Positions 17,722 through 29,574 of a stretch of DNA of 64,000 nucleotides are shown here, piece after piece. The translations under genes and the position numbers were made by a program. This DNA comes from an uncultured Lachnospiraceae bacterium (GTDB taxonomy: Bacteria > Bacillota > Clostridia > Eubacteriales > Anaerofustaceae), in NCBI GenBank assembly GCA_944381375.1, contig CALWKX010000019.1, positions 51,111 through 115,110 on the forward strand, read 5' to 3'. A model generated the notes under the pieces. It was not told the origin of the DNA. It saw only the letters and a program-made list of their open reading frames with translations, and did no database searches. Within the stretch, counting starts at the first letter, position 1; the number at the start of each line of letters is the position of its first letter.

Positions 17722-18368
17722 TGTTCAGTATTATCATCCTTATTTCGGGCTTTGTTTATACCAAGAACATCAAATAATCTGGGTTCTGTTCTGTTGCGTA
17801 TTTTTTTGTAATTGGCTTTATGCATATACAACATTAAAACGCAGATTATTAAAGCAAATGCAAAAGGAAATGAAAACAACCCATATACGTATCCGGTATA
17901 TACCGCAAACAAAACACTTACGGTTACTGTGCCGGCAACAAGATACTGAGTAATCACTGACGCGGCGATAAGCGCCACGACAAGCGCCAAGCACAACAGC
18001 GGTTCAAGTCCCAATGAAGCTCCCAACGTAACGGCAAGTCCCTTGCCGCCGCGAAATTTCAGATAAAAAGGAAATAAATGACCAAGAAAAACAAAAGCGC
18101 ATGCTGTATAGATAAAGACAGGAGAATCATAAATCAAATACCGCGTAATCAAAACAGCCGCCGTGCCTTTCAAAAAATCAATAACAAAAGTCATAACTCC
18201 ATACTTAAAACCAAGAACTATTACGGCATTTGAAGTGCCTGAATTATTCGTTCCATGATCACGAATATCCAATTTGTTTTTTGTCTTGCCGAAAAAATAT
18301 GCAGGATGGCAGCAGCCGAGCAGATATGATATAATCACGCATAATAAAATTCTCAGAATCATAAGCAA
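17718..18368 (-). CDS. plsY: Glycerol-3-phosphate acyltransferase PlsY-like
   Basis: Polytopic membrane enzyme that uses acyl phosphate to make lysophosphatidate. The three PlsY motifs can be found but in divergent form: HPAYFFGKTKNKLDIRDHGT then NNSGTSNAV (usually GSGNxGATN), FRGGKGLAVTLGASLGLEP, and a weak third motif. At least five hydrophobic helices are seen over 216 aa. The altered first motif resembles the second PlsY paralogue common in Clostridia, so a main housekeeping copy may exist elsewhere. Coupled to ribF (6-nt gap) and mtaB (overlap). Confidence 0.85.
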   Translation of the reverse strand: MLMILRILLCVIISYLLGCCHPAYFFGKTKNKLDIRDHGTNNSGTSNAVIVLGFKYGVMTFVIDFLKGTAAVLITRYLIYDSPVFIYTACAFVFLGHLFPFYLKFRGGKGLAVTLGASLGLEPLLCLALVVALIAASVITQYLVAGTVTVSVLFAVYTGYVYGLFSFPFAFALIICVLMLYMHKANYKKIRNRTEPRLFDVLGINKARNKDDNTEQ

Positions 18369-18374
18369 TCGTCC

Positions 18375-19286
18375 TTAATGATTTTTTACGCGAGCCAAAT
18401 CTTGAGCTATCTGTAATTTCAGAGCTTGTTTGTCAACAAATTTTTTTTCCTCGCGTATAAAGTCAAGGAATTGTATACGTACAGTTTGTCCGTAAATATT
18501 TTTATCAAAATCAGTAATATAAGTCTCAATAGACAACTTGCCGGCCTCAAGCGTTGGATTATCGCCTATGTTTGTGAGACTTGTGTATTTTTTACCGTTT
18601 ATAATTACATTCGTATGGTATACGCCCCATTTAGGAATCAGCATCTCCTTATCTACAGCTATATTTGCAGTGGGGAAACCCATGCTTCGGCCGATTTTGT
18701 TGCCTGCAATAACCATTCCGGAAAGTGAATAATAATATCCGAGCATTTCATTTGCATGTTTTACCGCTCCGTTTTGTATGTAGCGCCTTATTGATGTACT
18801 GCTTATTATTTCTCCGCCGCAGCGTACGGGCCGCATAACTTTGACCTTTATTTGATTTTTTGCACAAAGCTTTCTGAAATCATGCTTATTGCCTGCTTTT
18901 GATTTTCCAAAAGTATAATTAAAACCCACTACCGCATATTTTACATTAAGTCCGTAAACATATTTATCAACGAATTCATCCTTCGTCATATTTTTCATCT
19001 CTTCATCAAAGGCAAGCATAATAAGATAATCAAAACCGCTGTCTTTGATAAATTGTATTTTATCTTCAACCGACATTATACGCTTAATTTCCAGCCCGGG
19101 CACACAAAAAGCAGCCGGAGAATTGCTGAATGTAACAACCGCCCGTTTCATGCCTTCCGCCCTCGCAGCATCAAGAATAGCTTTATGACCCAGATGCATG
19201 CCGTCAAAATAACCATAGCAGGCAACTATATTTTCGCTATCGCGTATATACTTATGAATATTATGTTTGTCAGTAATTACTTTCAT
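18375..19286 (-). CDS. ribF: Bifunctional riboflavin kinase / FAD synthetase
   Basis: Makes FMN then FAD from riboflavin. The FAD synthetase domain begins near residue 20 with ACYGYFDGMHLGHKAIL (GxFDGxHxGH) and has VVGFNYTFGKSKAGN near 120 and STSIRRYIQNGAV near 165. The C-terminal kinase domain (about 180-303) shows GNKIGRSMGFPTANIAV and WGVYHTNVIINGKKY with TNIGDNPT. Length 303 aa is normal. It lies in the truB-ribF order common in Firmicutes. Confidence 0.96.
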   Translation of the reverse strand: MKVITDKHNIHKYIRDSENIVACYGYFDGMHLGHKAILDAARAEGMKRAVVTFSNSPAAFCVPGLEIKRIMSVEDKIQFIKDSGFDYLIMLAFDEEMKNMTKDEFVDKYVYGLNVKYAVVGFNYTFGKSKAGNKHDFRKLCAKNQIKVKVMRPVRCGGEIISSTSIRRYIQNGAVKHANEMLGYYYSLSGMVIAGNKIGRSMGFPTANIAVDKEMLIPKWGVYHTNVIINGKKYTSLTNIGDNPTLEAGKLSIETYITDFDKNIYGQTVRIQFLDFIREEKKFVDKQALKLQIAQDLARVKNH

Positions 19287-19292
19287 AATTTA

Positions 19293-20192
19293 TTAAACCA
19301 ACTCAGCGGGAAAAACTTTTTCCGGCTTTATGCCATCCGACAATACGCTTCCGACTGCATAAAAATGATTATCGCAATATATTCTGACTTTGTCTTTCAA
19401 TGAAACGCAAATTCCGGTATTCTCAATATTTTTAGCCAAAAGTTTATTCCCTGCAAGTAAAATACGAAGGCTTTCGCGTTTTACATCTATTCTTTGCATA
19501 TAATCCAAAAGGAAATCCGCAGGCAGAATAATTTCATTCAAACGATTTTCATTTGATAGACGTATGATATCGTCCATAGCATAAGCGTCTTTTATATCAA
19601 CGGAGTTTATTTTTGTCCTAATTAATGAGCTCATAACTGCACCGCAGCCGAGAGTCTCCCCCAAATCTCTGCACAATGAGCGTATATACGTCCCTTTCGA
19701 ACATACGACTTTGATCTCAGCCGAATACGGCGGTTCAAAATTCAAAAGCTGCATTGAATATATCTCAACATGCCTTTTTTCTATATTTACCGATTGTCCT
19801 TTCAGCGCGTAATCATAAAGCCGCTTTCCATTTACTTTTATAGCGCTGTATGCAGGCGGAGCTTGGAGAATATCTCCCCGAAACTGGTCTAAAGTTCGTT
19901 TAAGACAATCAATATCAAAATCAGGTTCTGCAATTTCTATTGGATTTCCCCATATATCATCAGTGTCGCTGCTTATACCAAAGCGCACTCCGGCAATATA
20001 TTCTTTTTTGTCTCCGCTTATATATTCATTCAATCGAGCAGCTCTGCCTAAAAGTACAATAAGAACACCCTGAGCCATAGGATCAAGAGTCCCTGTATGA
20101 CCGGCTTTGACATTCAAAAGCTTTCTGATTTTAGAGCAAACATCATGACTTGTCCAACCCTGCTGTTTGTTGACTATTATTATGCCGTCCAT
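19293..20192 (-). CDS. truB: tRNA pseudouridine(55) synthase
   Basis: Forms pseudouridine 55 in the T-loop of tRNAs. Signature blocks: IIIVNKQQGWTSHDV at the start, KAGHTGTLDPMAQGVLIVLLG holding the catalytic Asp near residue 37, QAPPAYSAIKVNGKRLYDYA near 110, and CSKGTYIRSLCRDLG near 170. The 299-aa length includes a C-terminal PUA-like part. It follows nrnA by 3 nt. Confidence 0.96.
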   Translation of the reverse strand: MDGIIIVNKQQGWTSHDVCSKIRKLLNVKAGHTGTLDPMAQGVLIVLLGRAARLNEYISGDKKEYIAGVRFGISSDTDDIWGNPIEIAEPDFDIDCLKRTLDQFRGDILQAPPAYSAIKVNGKRLYDYALKGQSVNIEKRHVEIYSMQLLNFEPPYSAEIKVVCSKGTYIRSLCRDLGETLGCGAVMSSLIRTKINSVDIKDAYAMDDIIRLSNENRLNEIILPADFLLDYMQRIDVKRESLRILLAGNKLLAKNIENTGICVSLKDKVRIYCDNHFYAVGSVLSDGIKPEKVFPAELV

Positions 20193-20195
20193 TAG

Positions 20196-21146
20196 TTATA
20201 ATATCTCGCCGAAACTTATTAATTTATTTACAATTTGATCCAAATCTCCTCTGAAAGTAAAACCGGCAGCTCTTATATGGCCTCCGCCGCCGTACGTTTT
20301 ACTGAATTCGGCTATATCTATTTCATCAGAAGCGCTGCGCAAAGAAACCTTATATGTATCATCTCCTGTTTGACGTATGAATGCCGCCAAAAGGCAACCT
20401 TTTACATGCTTGCCTAAATCTATCAATTTTTCAGTATTTTCTTCTCTGTAAGGATAATACCCGTTTTGATAAGTAAAAACTATTATGCATACGCGCGAAT
20501 TATTATAAAATTTCATATTATCCAATGCAAGCTTCATAAGCTCGAGCCGCGTTTTATCATAATAGTTTAGCCATTGAGTAATTTCATATAAAGAAGGCTC
20601 AACCTCATACAGTTTAGAAACTATAAAATGCGTGCACGCAGTTGTATTGCTGTGTGTAAACCCGCCTGTATCTTCAAAAAGCGCCAAATACAATGCCTTG
20701 GCAATTTCACAGGTTACTTTAATCTTCAAATATTCCAACAGCTCGAATATTATTTCTCCTGTAGCTGCAGCGTCAGGGCAGATACAACAGAAATCAGCGA
20801 AGCCTGTGTTTGTCAAATGATGATCTATCAATATCTTTTCTTTACAAATATTGAGCAATTCTTTATTGTCGATATAATCGGACGTCGAACAATCAAGTAT
20901 AAGCGCAGCATCATAAACGCTTCTTGTCACTGCTTGAAAATTTTTCATCTCTTCAATCAGATCATTGTAATTTTTCGCTTTTTTATCCACTGCATAATCA
21001 ACGGCTATGCCGAGCTTTTTTAAAGCAAGTCCTGCAGCCGCGCAGCTTCCTATGGCATCTCCGTCCGGATTTTCGTGAGCAAATATTAACACGGACTTTT
21101 TTGATCTTAATCTGACAGCGATTTGCTCAATTGAACTGTTATTCAT
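20196..21146 (-). CDS. nrnA: DHH family oligoribonuclease / pAp phosphatase (NrnA-like)
   Basis: Mn-dependent phosphoesterase that degrades nano-RNA and 3'-phosphoadenosine 5'-phosphate. The DHH domain shows AHENPDGDAIGSCAA near residue 22, LILDCSTSDYIDN near 82, and ILIDHHLTNTGFADF near 106. The DHHA1 domain has the YGGGGHIRAAGF substrate motif near 290. Length 316 aa is normal. Its start overlaps the rbfA stop by 8 nt, as commonly seen in the infB operon of Firmicutes. Confidence 0.95.
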   Translation of the reverse strand: MNNSSIEQIAVRLRSKKSVLIFAHENPDGDAIGSCAAAGLALKKLGIAVDYAVDKKAKNYNDLIEEMKNFQAVTRSVYDAALILDCSTSDYIDNKELLNICKEKILIDHHLTNTGFADFCCICPDAAATGEIIFELLEYLKIKVTCEIAKALYLALFEDTGGFTHSNTTACTHFIVSKLYEVEPSLYEITQWLNYYDKTRLELMKLALDNMKFYNNSRVCIIVFTYQNGYYPYREENTEKLIDLGKHVKGCLLAAFIRQTGDDTYKVSLRSASDEIDIAEFSKTYGGGGHIRAAGFTFRGDLDQIVNKLISFGEIL

Positions 21147-21486
21147 TATTGATTTCCTTTAATATCTTTTCAATGTGCATATAATTATCTATTGAATCAT
21201 CAAGCACAAATACCAGCTCAGGCGCAGTTCTGGCAGTCAAAATCAGAGCGATGGATTTACGCATAAATCCTTTTGCTTTTTCCAATACTTTTAATATTTC
21301 AGAACGCGTTGTCTCATCACCCATAATCGAAACATATACTTTTGCATATTTCAAATCAGGCGTAGTCTTTACGCGCGTTATGTCTATAATTGTATTTTTC
21401 AGCCTCGGGTCATTAAGCTCGCGCTCTATAATTAGAGCAATTTGCTGCTTGACAACCTCGTTTACTCTTTCCATTCTGCGGGCCAT
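21139..21486 (-). CDS. rbfA: Ribosome-binding factor A
   Basis: 115-aa KH-like factor for maturation of the 30S subunit. MARRMERVNEVVKQQIALII, the RELNDPRLKN block and YAKVYVSIMGDE near residue 50 are typical, as is the tail PELVFVLDDSIDNYMHIEKI. It follows infB by 15 nt. Confidence 0.96.
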   Translation of the reverse strand: MARRMERVNEVVKQQIALIIERELNDPRLKNTIIDITRVKTTPDLKYAKVYVSIMGDETTRSEILKVLEKAKGFMRKSIALILTARTAPELVFVLDDSIDNYMHIEKILKEINNE

Positions 21487-21501
21487 ATTGCGGCTCCTTT
21501 A

Positions 21502-24228
21502 TTATTCTTTTACCAATTCGTTCATGAAAAATTCCAGCTTATCGCCTTCTTTGATATCATTGAACTTTTCTATGCCGATTCCGCATTCATAACCTGCGGA
21601 TACTTCCTTCACATCATCCTTAAAACGTTTCAAAGAGCTCATCTTGCCTGTATAGATCACAACGCCGTCACGTATGACTCTTACTCCCTGAGAACGCTTC
21701 ACTTGTCCGTCAGTGACGTATGAACCTGCAACCATTCCGATCGAAGGCACTTTAAATACCTGACGAACCTCTGCTTCACCCGTCAAAACTTCACGGTATT
21801 CAGGTTCTTTAAGCCCGCTCATGGCCTCCTTGATCTCGTCAAGCAAATCGTATATGACACTATATGTGCGTATTTCAATACCGTCCTTACTCGCCGCAAG
21901 CCGAGCAGCGTTGTCAGTTTTAACATTAAAAGCAACTATAAGCGCTTTTGACGCGGAAGCCAGCAATACATCAGATTCACTTACGGCCCCAACTCCGCCG
22001 TGTATCACGCTGACTTTAATACCGTCCTCATTATCATTAAGCTTTTCAAGCGCCTGCGATATAGCCTCAAACGAACCTTGCACGTCAGCTTTGACTATAA
22101 GCTCAACCTGCTTTATCTCACCTTGAGACATCTTGCTGAATATATCATCAAGAGAAACTTTAGAGGCATTACGGAGAGCGATAAGCCTCTGACGGTCTTT
22201 CTTTCTTTCGGCAATATTTTTCGCTTCCTTCTCATTTTCGGCTACAAAGAATTTATCTCCGGCCGAAGGCACCTCGCTGAGCCCTGTCATTTCCGCAGCC
22301 ATTGACGGCATCAAAGACGATACTCTTTCGCCTTTGTCGTTAATCAACGTTCTTACTTTGCCGTATATCGCTCCGCTTACAATGAAATCACCTTCATTCA
22401 ATACTCCGGATCTGACTAAAAGAGTTGCGGTAATCCCGCGCTGTTTATCAATTCTGGCTTCAATTACCGTCCCTATCGCAGGCAAATCGGTATTCGCCTT
22501 AAGATCTTCCACTTCAGCTACAAGCAGAATCATATCAAGAAGCGTATCTATACCTTCTCCTGTTTTCGCAGATATATTCACGCAAATTGTATCTCCGCCC
22601 CAATCCTCCGGCACTATCTGATACTCGGTAAGCTCCTGTTTCACCTTTTCTGGATTTGCTTCAGGTTTGTCTATTTTATTTATGGCTACTATAATGGGAA
22701 CCTTTGCAGCCTTGGCATGATTAATAGCTTCAACGGTCTGCGGTTTGATACCATCATCCGCCGCTATAACCAAAACTGCAATATCGGTAACAGATGCGCC
22801 CCTGGAACGCATGGCTGTAAATGCTTCATGACCAGGAGTATCTATAAATGTGATCGGTTTGCCATTGGCAGTTACGGTATATGCACCCACATGCTGCGTA
22901 ATTCCGCCGGCTTCTCCTTTTATTACATTCGTATGTCTGAGATAATCCAAAAGCGATGTTTTACCATGGTCTACATGCCCCATGACAGTTATAATAGGCG
23001 GCCTTTGCGTAAGGTTTTCCTTTGCGGCAAAATGCTTTTCTTCCATCGCCTCAAATATATTTTCCTCCGCCTCAAGCTCTACAGTTATTTCTAACTCTTC
23101 GCATACCACAGAGGCCGTCTCAAAGTCGATCGTCTGATTTATATTAGCCATTATGCCGTAGCTCATCAAAATCTTGATTATTTCAGCAGATGAGATAAGA
23201 ATTTTTTCCGCAAGTTCACTTACAGTTACTGTTTCAGGAAGAATTACGGTTCCCGTGACGCCGCTCGTCATCTTTTCTTCCTTGTCAGCAAGCTTCTTCT
23301 TTTTATAGCTTGATTTTGAGCCTCTGACACGCTTTGTATTATCCAGTTTTCCCAATGGCCTGTCATCATTGAAAAATTTTTCTTTGGCTTTGGATTTAGC
23401 TTCGTTTTTTAATTTATTGTCTTTTTTACTTTTATCTATTTTAGAGGATTTTTCTAAAGGCTTATCGGCAAAAGAAGGCGAGGGCCTGCGCTGAGTAAAG
23501 TTTCTCGACTGAGAAGATTGTGTTTTGCCGTCCTTATTCCACGTTCCCTGTTTGGAATCTCTGCCCTGATAACTTCCCTGTCTGTTCGAATCTTTACTCT
23601 GTCCGGCTCCGTACGGACGGCTGTATCCGCCGAATCTCGCATCTTTGTTTTGATGGCCGCTCTGATTATAGCGCGCCTCCGAAGAACGGTTGTAAGAGCT
23701 TTGACTCTTCGCATTGTAACCTGGCTGAGGTTTACCATCGCGCCCCTGATAATTGGCATTGCGTCCGGAATCTTTTTGCTGATAATTACTGCGAGTATAG
23801 CCGGACTGCTTTGATTCAGCCTGGCGGGTCCGATTCGGCTGACGGTTATCGTACTGACGCTGCTGCGCGGGATTTTGCGAAGGCCGAAAAGCTGTTTGAG
23901 ATTGCTGGCGTGCTTCCGAACCTGCATGGCGAACAGGAGCAGCGCTTTTCTTCTCCTCCGCATTGCGCATTATTTTTTCTTTGCTTTTCTGCTGAGGAAC
24001 CTCTGCCTTTTTCGTATCTGCATTTTTAGCTTCATCTGAACGTTCATGCGATTTAGGAACTATTTTATTATCGACAATTTTAAAGTTATTTCGAAAATAC
24101 TTCTCCTGCTGGTCGGTCAAAGCGCTCATATGGTTTTTGACCGGTATATTAACCTGCTGCAAAAGCACCACGAAATCTTTGCTTTGCATACCGAATTCCT
24201 TTGCCAAATCATATACCTTTATTGCCAT
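21502..24228 (-). CDS. infB: Translation initiation factor IF-2
   Basis: 908-aa GTPase that brings initiator tRNA to the 30S subunit. Residues 1-55 are an IF2-N subdomain (VYDLAKEFGMQSKDFVVLL). Residues about 60-310 are a long low-complexity linker, very rich in Gln, Asn, Ser, Gly, Arg and Tyr between about 95 and 255, then Lys-rich. A second IF2-N module follows (TVSELAEKILISSAEIIKIL), then the G domain: VMGHVDHGKTSLLDYL (G1), GGITQHVGAY (G2), DTPGHEAFTAMRSRGA (G3), NKIDKP (G4). Beta-barrel and C-terminal domains complete it. The Q/N/G-rich linker is unusual in content, not in place. Confidence 0.98.
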   Translation of the reverse strand: MAIKVYDLAKEFGMQSKDFVVLLQQVNIPVKNHMSALTDQQEKYFRNNFKIVDNKIVPKSHERSDEAKNADTKKAEVPQQKSKEKIMRNAEEKKSAAPVRHAGSEARQQSQTAFRPSQNPAQQRQYDNRQPNRTRQAESKQSGYTRSNYQQKDSGRNANYQGRDGKPQPGYNAKSQSSYNRSSEARYNQSGHQNKDARFGGYSRPYGAGQSKDSNRQGSYQGRDSKQGTWNKDGKTQSSQSRNFTQRRPSPSFADKPLEKSSKIDKSKKDNKLKNEAKSKAKEKFFNDDRPLGKLDNTKRVRGSKSSYKKKKLADKEEKMTSGVTGTVILPETVTVSELAEKILISSAEIIKILMSYGIMANINQTIDFETASVVCEELEITVELEAEENIFEAMEEKHFAAKENLTQRPPIITVMGHVDHGKTSLLDYLRHTNVIKGEAGGITQHVGAYTVTANGKPITFIDTPGHEAFTAMRSRGASVTDIAVLVIAADDGIKPQTVEAINHAKAAKVPIIVAINKIDKPEANPEKVKQELTEYQIVPEDWGGDTICVNISAKTGEGIDTLLDMILLVAEVEDLKANTDLPAIGTVIEARIDKQRGITATLLVRSGVLNEGDFIVSGAIYGKVRTLINDKGERVSSLMPSMAAEMTGLSEVPSAGDKFFVAENEKEAKNIAERKKDRQRLIALRNASKVSLDDIFSKMSQGEIKQVELIVKADVQGSFEAISQALEKLNDNEDGIKVSVIHGGVGAVSESDVLLASASKALIVAFNVKTDNAARLAASKDGIEIRTYSVIYDLLDEIKEAMSGLKEPEYREVLTGEAEVRQVFKVPSIGMVAGSYVTDGQVKRSQGVRVIRDGVVIYTGKMSSLKRFKDDVKEVSAGYECGIGIEKFNDIKEGDKLEFFMNELVKE

Positions 24229-24237
24229 TAACTACCT

Positions 24238-24516
24238 TCACACCCTCTTTTCATCTAAATATTCACGGATTTTTTTTAATACTTCCTCAAGCTGCTCCGC
24301 CTTTGCCGTAACATCCAAAGCTGCGGACACTTTTTTCACGTTTTTGACACTGTTTAAGCAGCTATCATCAGAACATACATAAGCGCCTCTGCCATTTTGC
24401 TTGCCGGTAGGGTCAAATACAACATCGCCCTGAGGCGTACGTACAATCCTTAGAAGTTCTCTTTTATCGGTTTTCTTTCTGCACATCACACATGTGCGCA
24501 TAGGTATTTTTCTCAT
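24238..24516 (-). CDS. rnpM: YlxR family protein (RNase P modulator RnpM)
   Basis: 92-aa small RNA-binding protein of the nusA-infB operon. MRTCVMCRKKTDKRELLRIVR holds the conserved CxxC and the basic face; GKQNGRGAYVC follows near residue 38. In Bacillus subtilis YlxR has been shown to bind RNase P RNA. Its ATG directly abuts the nusA stop. The L7Ae-like ylxQ gene that usually follows it in Firmicutes is missing; infB comes next after 9 nt. Confidence 0.93.
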   Translation of the reverse strand: MRKIPMRTCVMCRKKTDKRELLRIVRTPQGDVVFDPTGKQNGRGAYVCSDDSCLNSVKNVKKVSAALDVTAKAEQLEEVLKKIREYLDEKRV

Positions 24517-25701
24517 CTATACCTCGGGATCATAATTTATATTTTGAGATTCCTGTTCAGCCTGCATATCGCCGTCATTTATGAGATCATCATCAGGCAA
24601 AACCATATTCTCAACAGATTGATCTCCATTTAACATTTGCTGGTACTGCTCATGATTTTTTATGTCTATCTTCCAGCCTGTAAGTTTGGCCGCAAGACGC
24701 GCATTCTGGCCATCCTTTCCTATGGCCAAAGAAAGCTGCGCATCGTCTACGACAACTAAAGACATTTTATTTTCTTCATCTATGATAACCCCGTCTACAG
24801 CAGCAGGACTTATTGCGCTGGAGATATATTCAACAGGATCATCGCTGTATTCCACTACGTCTATGCGTTCGTTGCCTATTTCATTAAGTATGTTTTGTAT
24901 CCTGACGCCTTTGTGGCCTACACAAGCTCCCACAGCATCAATAGAAGCGTCTTTAGCTCTTACAGCTATTTTAGTACGGCTGCCAGCTTCTCTTGCAACA
25001 GACATGATTTCCACTGTCCCGTCATATATTTCGGGTATTTCAAATTCAAAAAGCCTACGTATAAGTCCTGGATGCGAACGGGAAACATATATCTGCGCGC
25101 CTTTATTAGTTTTTACAACATCCGTGATATAAACTTTCATGCGCATAGCATTAAAATAATGCTCGCCAGGCACCTGCCCCGCAGGATTCATAAGCGCGTC
25201 CGTCTTGCCTATATTAACAAAAACATCGTTCTTTTCAATCCTCTGCACAATGCCTGTAACGATCTCACTTTTCTTTTCAGCATATGTTTCGTAAATAACA
25301 TTTCTTTCCGCCTCTTTAAGCCTTTGAAAAATAAATTGCTTAGCGTTTTGGGCTGCAACTCTTCCAAAGTTCATCGGATCGACTTTAAACTCCACCATAT
25401 CGCCTTCAACATAAGCCATGCTTATTTTTTTAGCTTCTTCGAGCGATATTTCATTTATTTTATCTACAGCATCCTTAACGACTATCCTTTGCGCGAATAT
25501 CTCAATTTCACCTGTTTCCCTGTCTACTTCCACGCGGACATTCTGACTGCCTTTTACATCTTTTTTATAGGCTGAAGCGATTGCCGCTTCAACAGCTTCA
25601 ATTATCTCTTCCTTATCAATACCTTTAGTTTTTTGTATCTCGTCCAAAGCTTCAAGGAAATCCCTTAAAGAGGTATCCTCGTGCTTTTTTGTTGTCTTCA
25701 T
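24517..25701 (-). CDS. nusA: Transcription termination/antitermination factor NusA
   Basis: 394-aa RNA-polymerase-binding factor. N-terminal domain about 1-130 (IDKEEIIEAVEAAIASAYKK), S1 domain about 135-205 (VTGIVQRIEKNDVFVNIGKT), then two KH domains (GACVGHKGVRIQNILNEI; LAIGKDGQNARLAAKLTGWK). A short acidic tail ends it, with no Gram-negative C-terminal repeats, as in other Firmicutes. It follows rimP by 20 nt. Confidence 0.97.
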   Translation of the reverse strand: MKTTKKHEDTSLRDFLEALDEIQKTKGIDKEEIIEAVEAAIASAYKKDVKGSQNVRVEVDRETGEIEIFAQRIVVKDAVDKINEISLEEAKKISMAYVEGDMVEFKVDPMNFGRVAAQNAKQFIFQRLKEAERNVIYETYAEKKSEIVTGIVQRIEKNDVFVNIGKTDALMNPAGQVPGEHYFNAMRMKVYITDVVKTNKGAQIYVSRSHPGLIRRLFEFEIPEIYDGTVEIMSVAREAGSRTKIAVRAKDASIDAVGACVGHKGVRIQNILNEIGNERIDVVEYSDDPVEYISSAISPAAVDGVIIDEENKMSLVVVDDAQLSLAIGKDGQNARLAAKLTGWKIDIKNHEQYQQMLNGDQSVENMVLPDDDLINDGDMQAEQESQNINYDPEV

Positions 25702-25721
25702 ATTATCCTCCGCAACATTTG

Positions 25722-26195
25722 TTAAAATTCAAAATGCAAGCATATTTTACTTATTTTGTCTAATTGAATTTCGGCAATACCCTCCGGTATTTGAAAACTC
25801 AACGAATTATTCTCTGCATTATATCCATTAAGCTGCGCCGTAAACTTTTTTGCTCCATTCATATTTTCATAAAGAGAAACATCTACTTTTTCTCCTGAAA
25901 AACGAATATAATCATCCGGAGATTTCAATACTCTGTTGACGCCGGGAGAAGAAACTTCCAATATATAATTTTCTTCAGTTTGAGCTTCTTCACACGTATC
26001 TATCGCATCAGACAATGATTTGCTTATATTTGAAAGATCGTCCAGTGAAATTCTGTCGTCAAGCTTTTCCGCATATACACGAAGTATCTTATCGCGCCCT
26101 TCTTTTTTATATTCCACATCTACCAGCGAACACGAATATTCAGCAGCAATATCCTTAGCCAGAGATGTGACAACATCAATAAAATTTTTTTTCAT
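25722..26195 (-). CDS. rimP: Ribosome maturation factor RimP
   Basis: 157-aa factor for 30S assembly, first gene of the nusA-infB operon. EYSCSLVDVEYKKEGRDKILRVY near the start (domain 1), then DLSNISKSLSDAID and YILEVSSPGVNRVLKSPDDY mark the domain junction; the C-terminal Sm-like barrel follows. Its start faces rnhC across a 115-nt divergent region. Confidence 0.95.
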   Translation of the reverse strand: MKKNFIDVVTSLAKDIAAEYSCSLVDVEYKKEGRDKILRVYAEKLDDRISLDDLSNISKSLSDAIDTCEEAQTEENYILEVSSPGVNRVLKSPDDYIRFSGEKVDVSLYENMNGAKKFTAQLNGYNAENNSLSFQIPEGIAEIQLDKISKICLHFEF

Positions 26196-26329
26196 ATCAT
26201 CCCTTTAGTTGAATTTTGATCTTAATAACCATAATGAGCGGGCTGCCCCACTCATAACCAATTTATTTTACCATTCAATACTACTGATGTAAAGCAAAAA
26301 TCCAATAAAAAATGAAGTTTATGCTACTA

Positions 26330-26359
26330 TTGATAAATAAATATTCTTCTATTTATAAT
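26330..26359 (+). promoter_or_regulatory. Promoter of rnhC-ligA-gatC-ispE
   Basis: TTGATA (26330-26335), 18-nt spacer, perfect TATAAT (26354-26359). Transcription would start near 26366, i.e. at the rnhC ATG itself. AT-rich chance matches are possible. Confidence 0.5.
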
Positions 26360-26365
26360 TCCGTT

Positions 26366-29273
<2,908 letters not shown>

Positions 29274-29284
29274 GGAGCAGCATC

Positions 29285-29569
29285 ATGAAAATAGCAAAAG
29301 AGCAGGTAGAATATACAGCCAAGCTTGCAAATCTTAAACTCAGTAATGAAGAAGTCAATGATCTATGTTCAGATATGGCGAGAGTATTGGAATATGCACA
29401 GAAAATAAATGAACTTGATACGCAAAATGTAAGACCTATGGCTCACGTTTTGGATAATGTAAACTCATTCAGAAACGATGAGGTAAAAAAAGGTCTCAGT
29501 ATAGAAGAAACGCTGAAAAACGCTCCTGACAGTGAAGAAAGAATGTTTAAAACGCCGAAAGTTTTATAA
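29285..29569 (+). CDS. gatC: Aspartyl/glutamyl-tRNA amidotransferase subunit C
   Basis: 94-aa subunit that stabilises the GatCAB transamidosome. VEYTAKLANLKLSNEEV at the start and VRPMAHVLDNVNSFRNDEV near residue 47 are diagnostic. GGAG precedes the ATG. Here gatC stands without gatA and gatB, which normally follow it; they must be elsewhere if the complex is made. Confidence 0.93.
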   Translation: MKIAKEQVEYTAKLANLKLSNEEVNDLCSDMARVLEYAQKINELDTQNVRPMAHVLDNVNSFRNDEVKKGLSIEETLKNAPDSEERMFKTPKVL

Positions 29570-29574
29570 AATAT

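Noticed and set aside
23454..23963. Long open frames on both strands inside the IF-2 linker
   Set aside because: They arise because the repetitive Q/N/G/R-rich coding sequence lacks stops in other frames; no ribosome site or family likeness.
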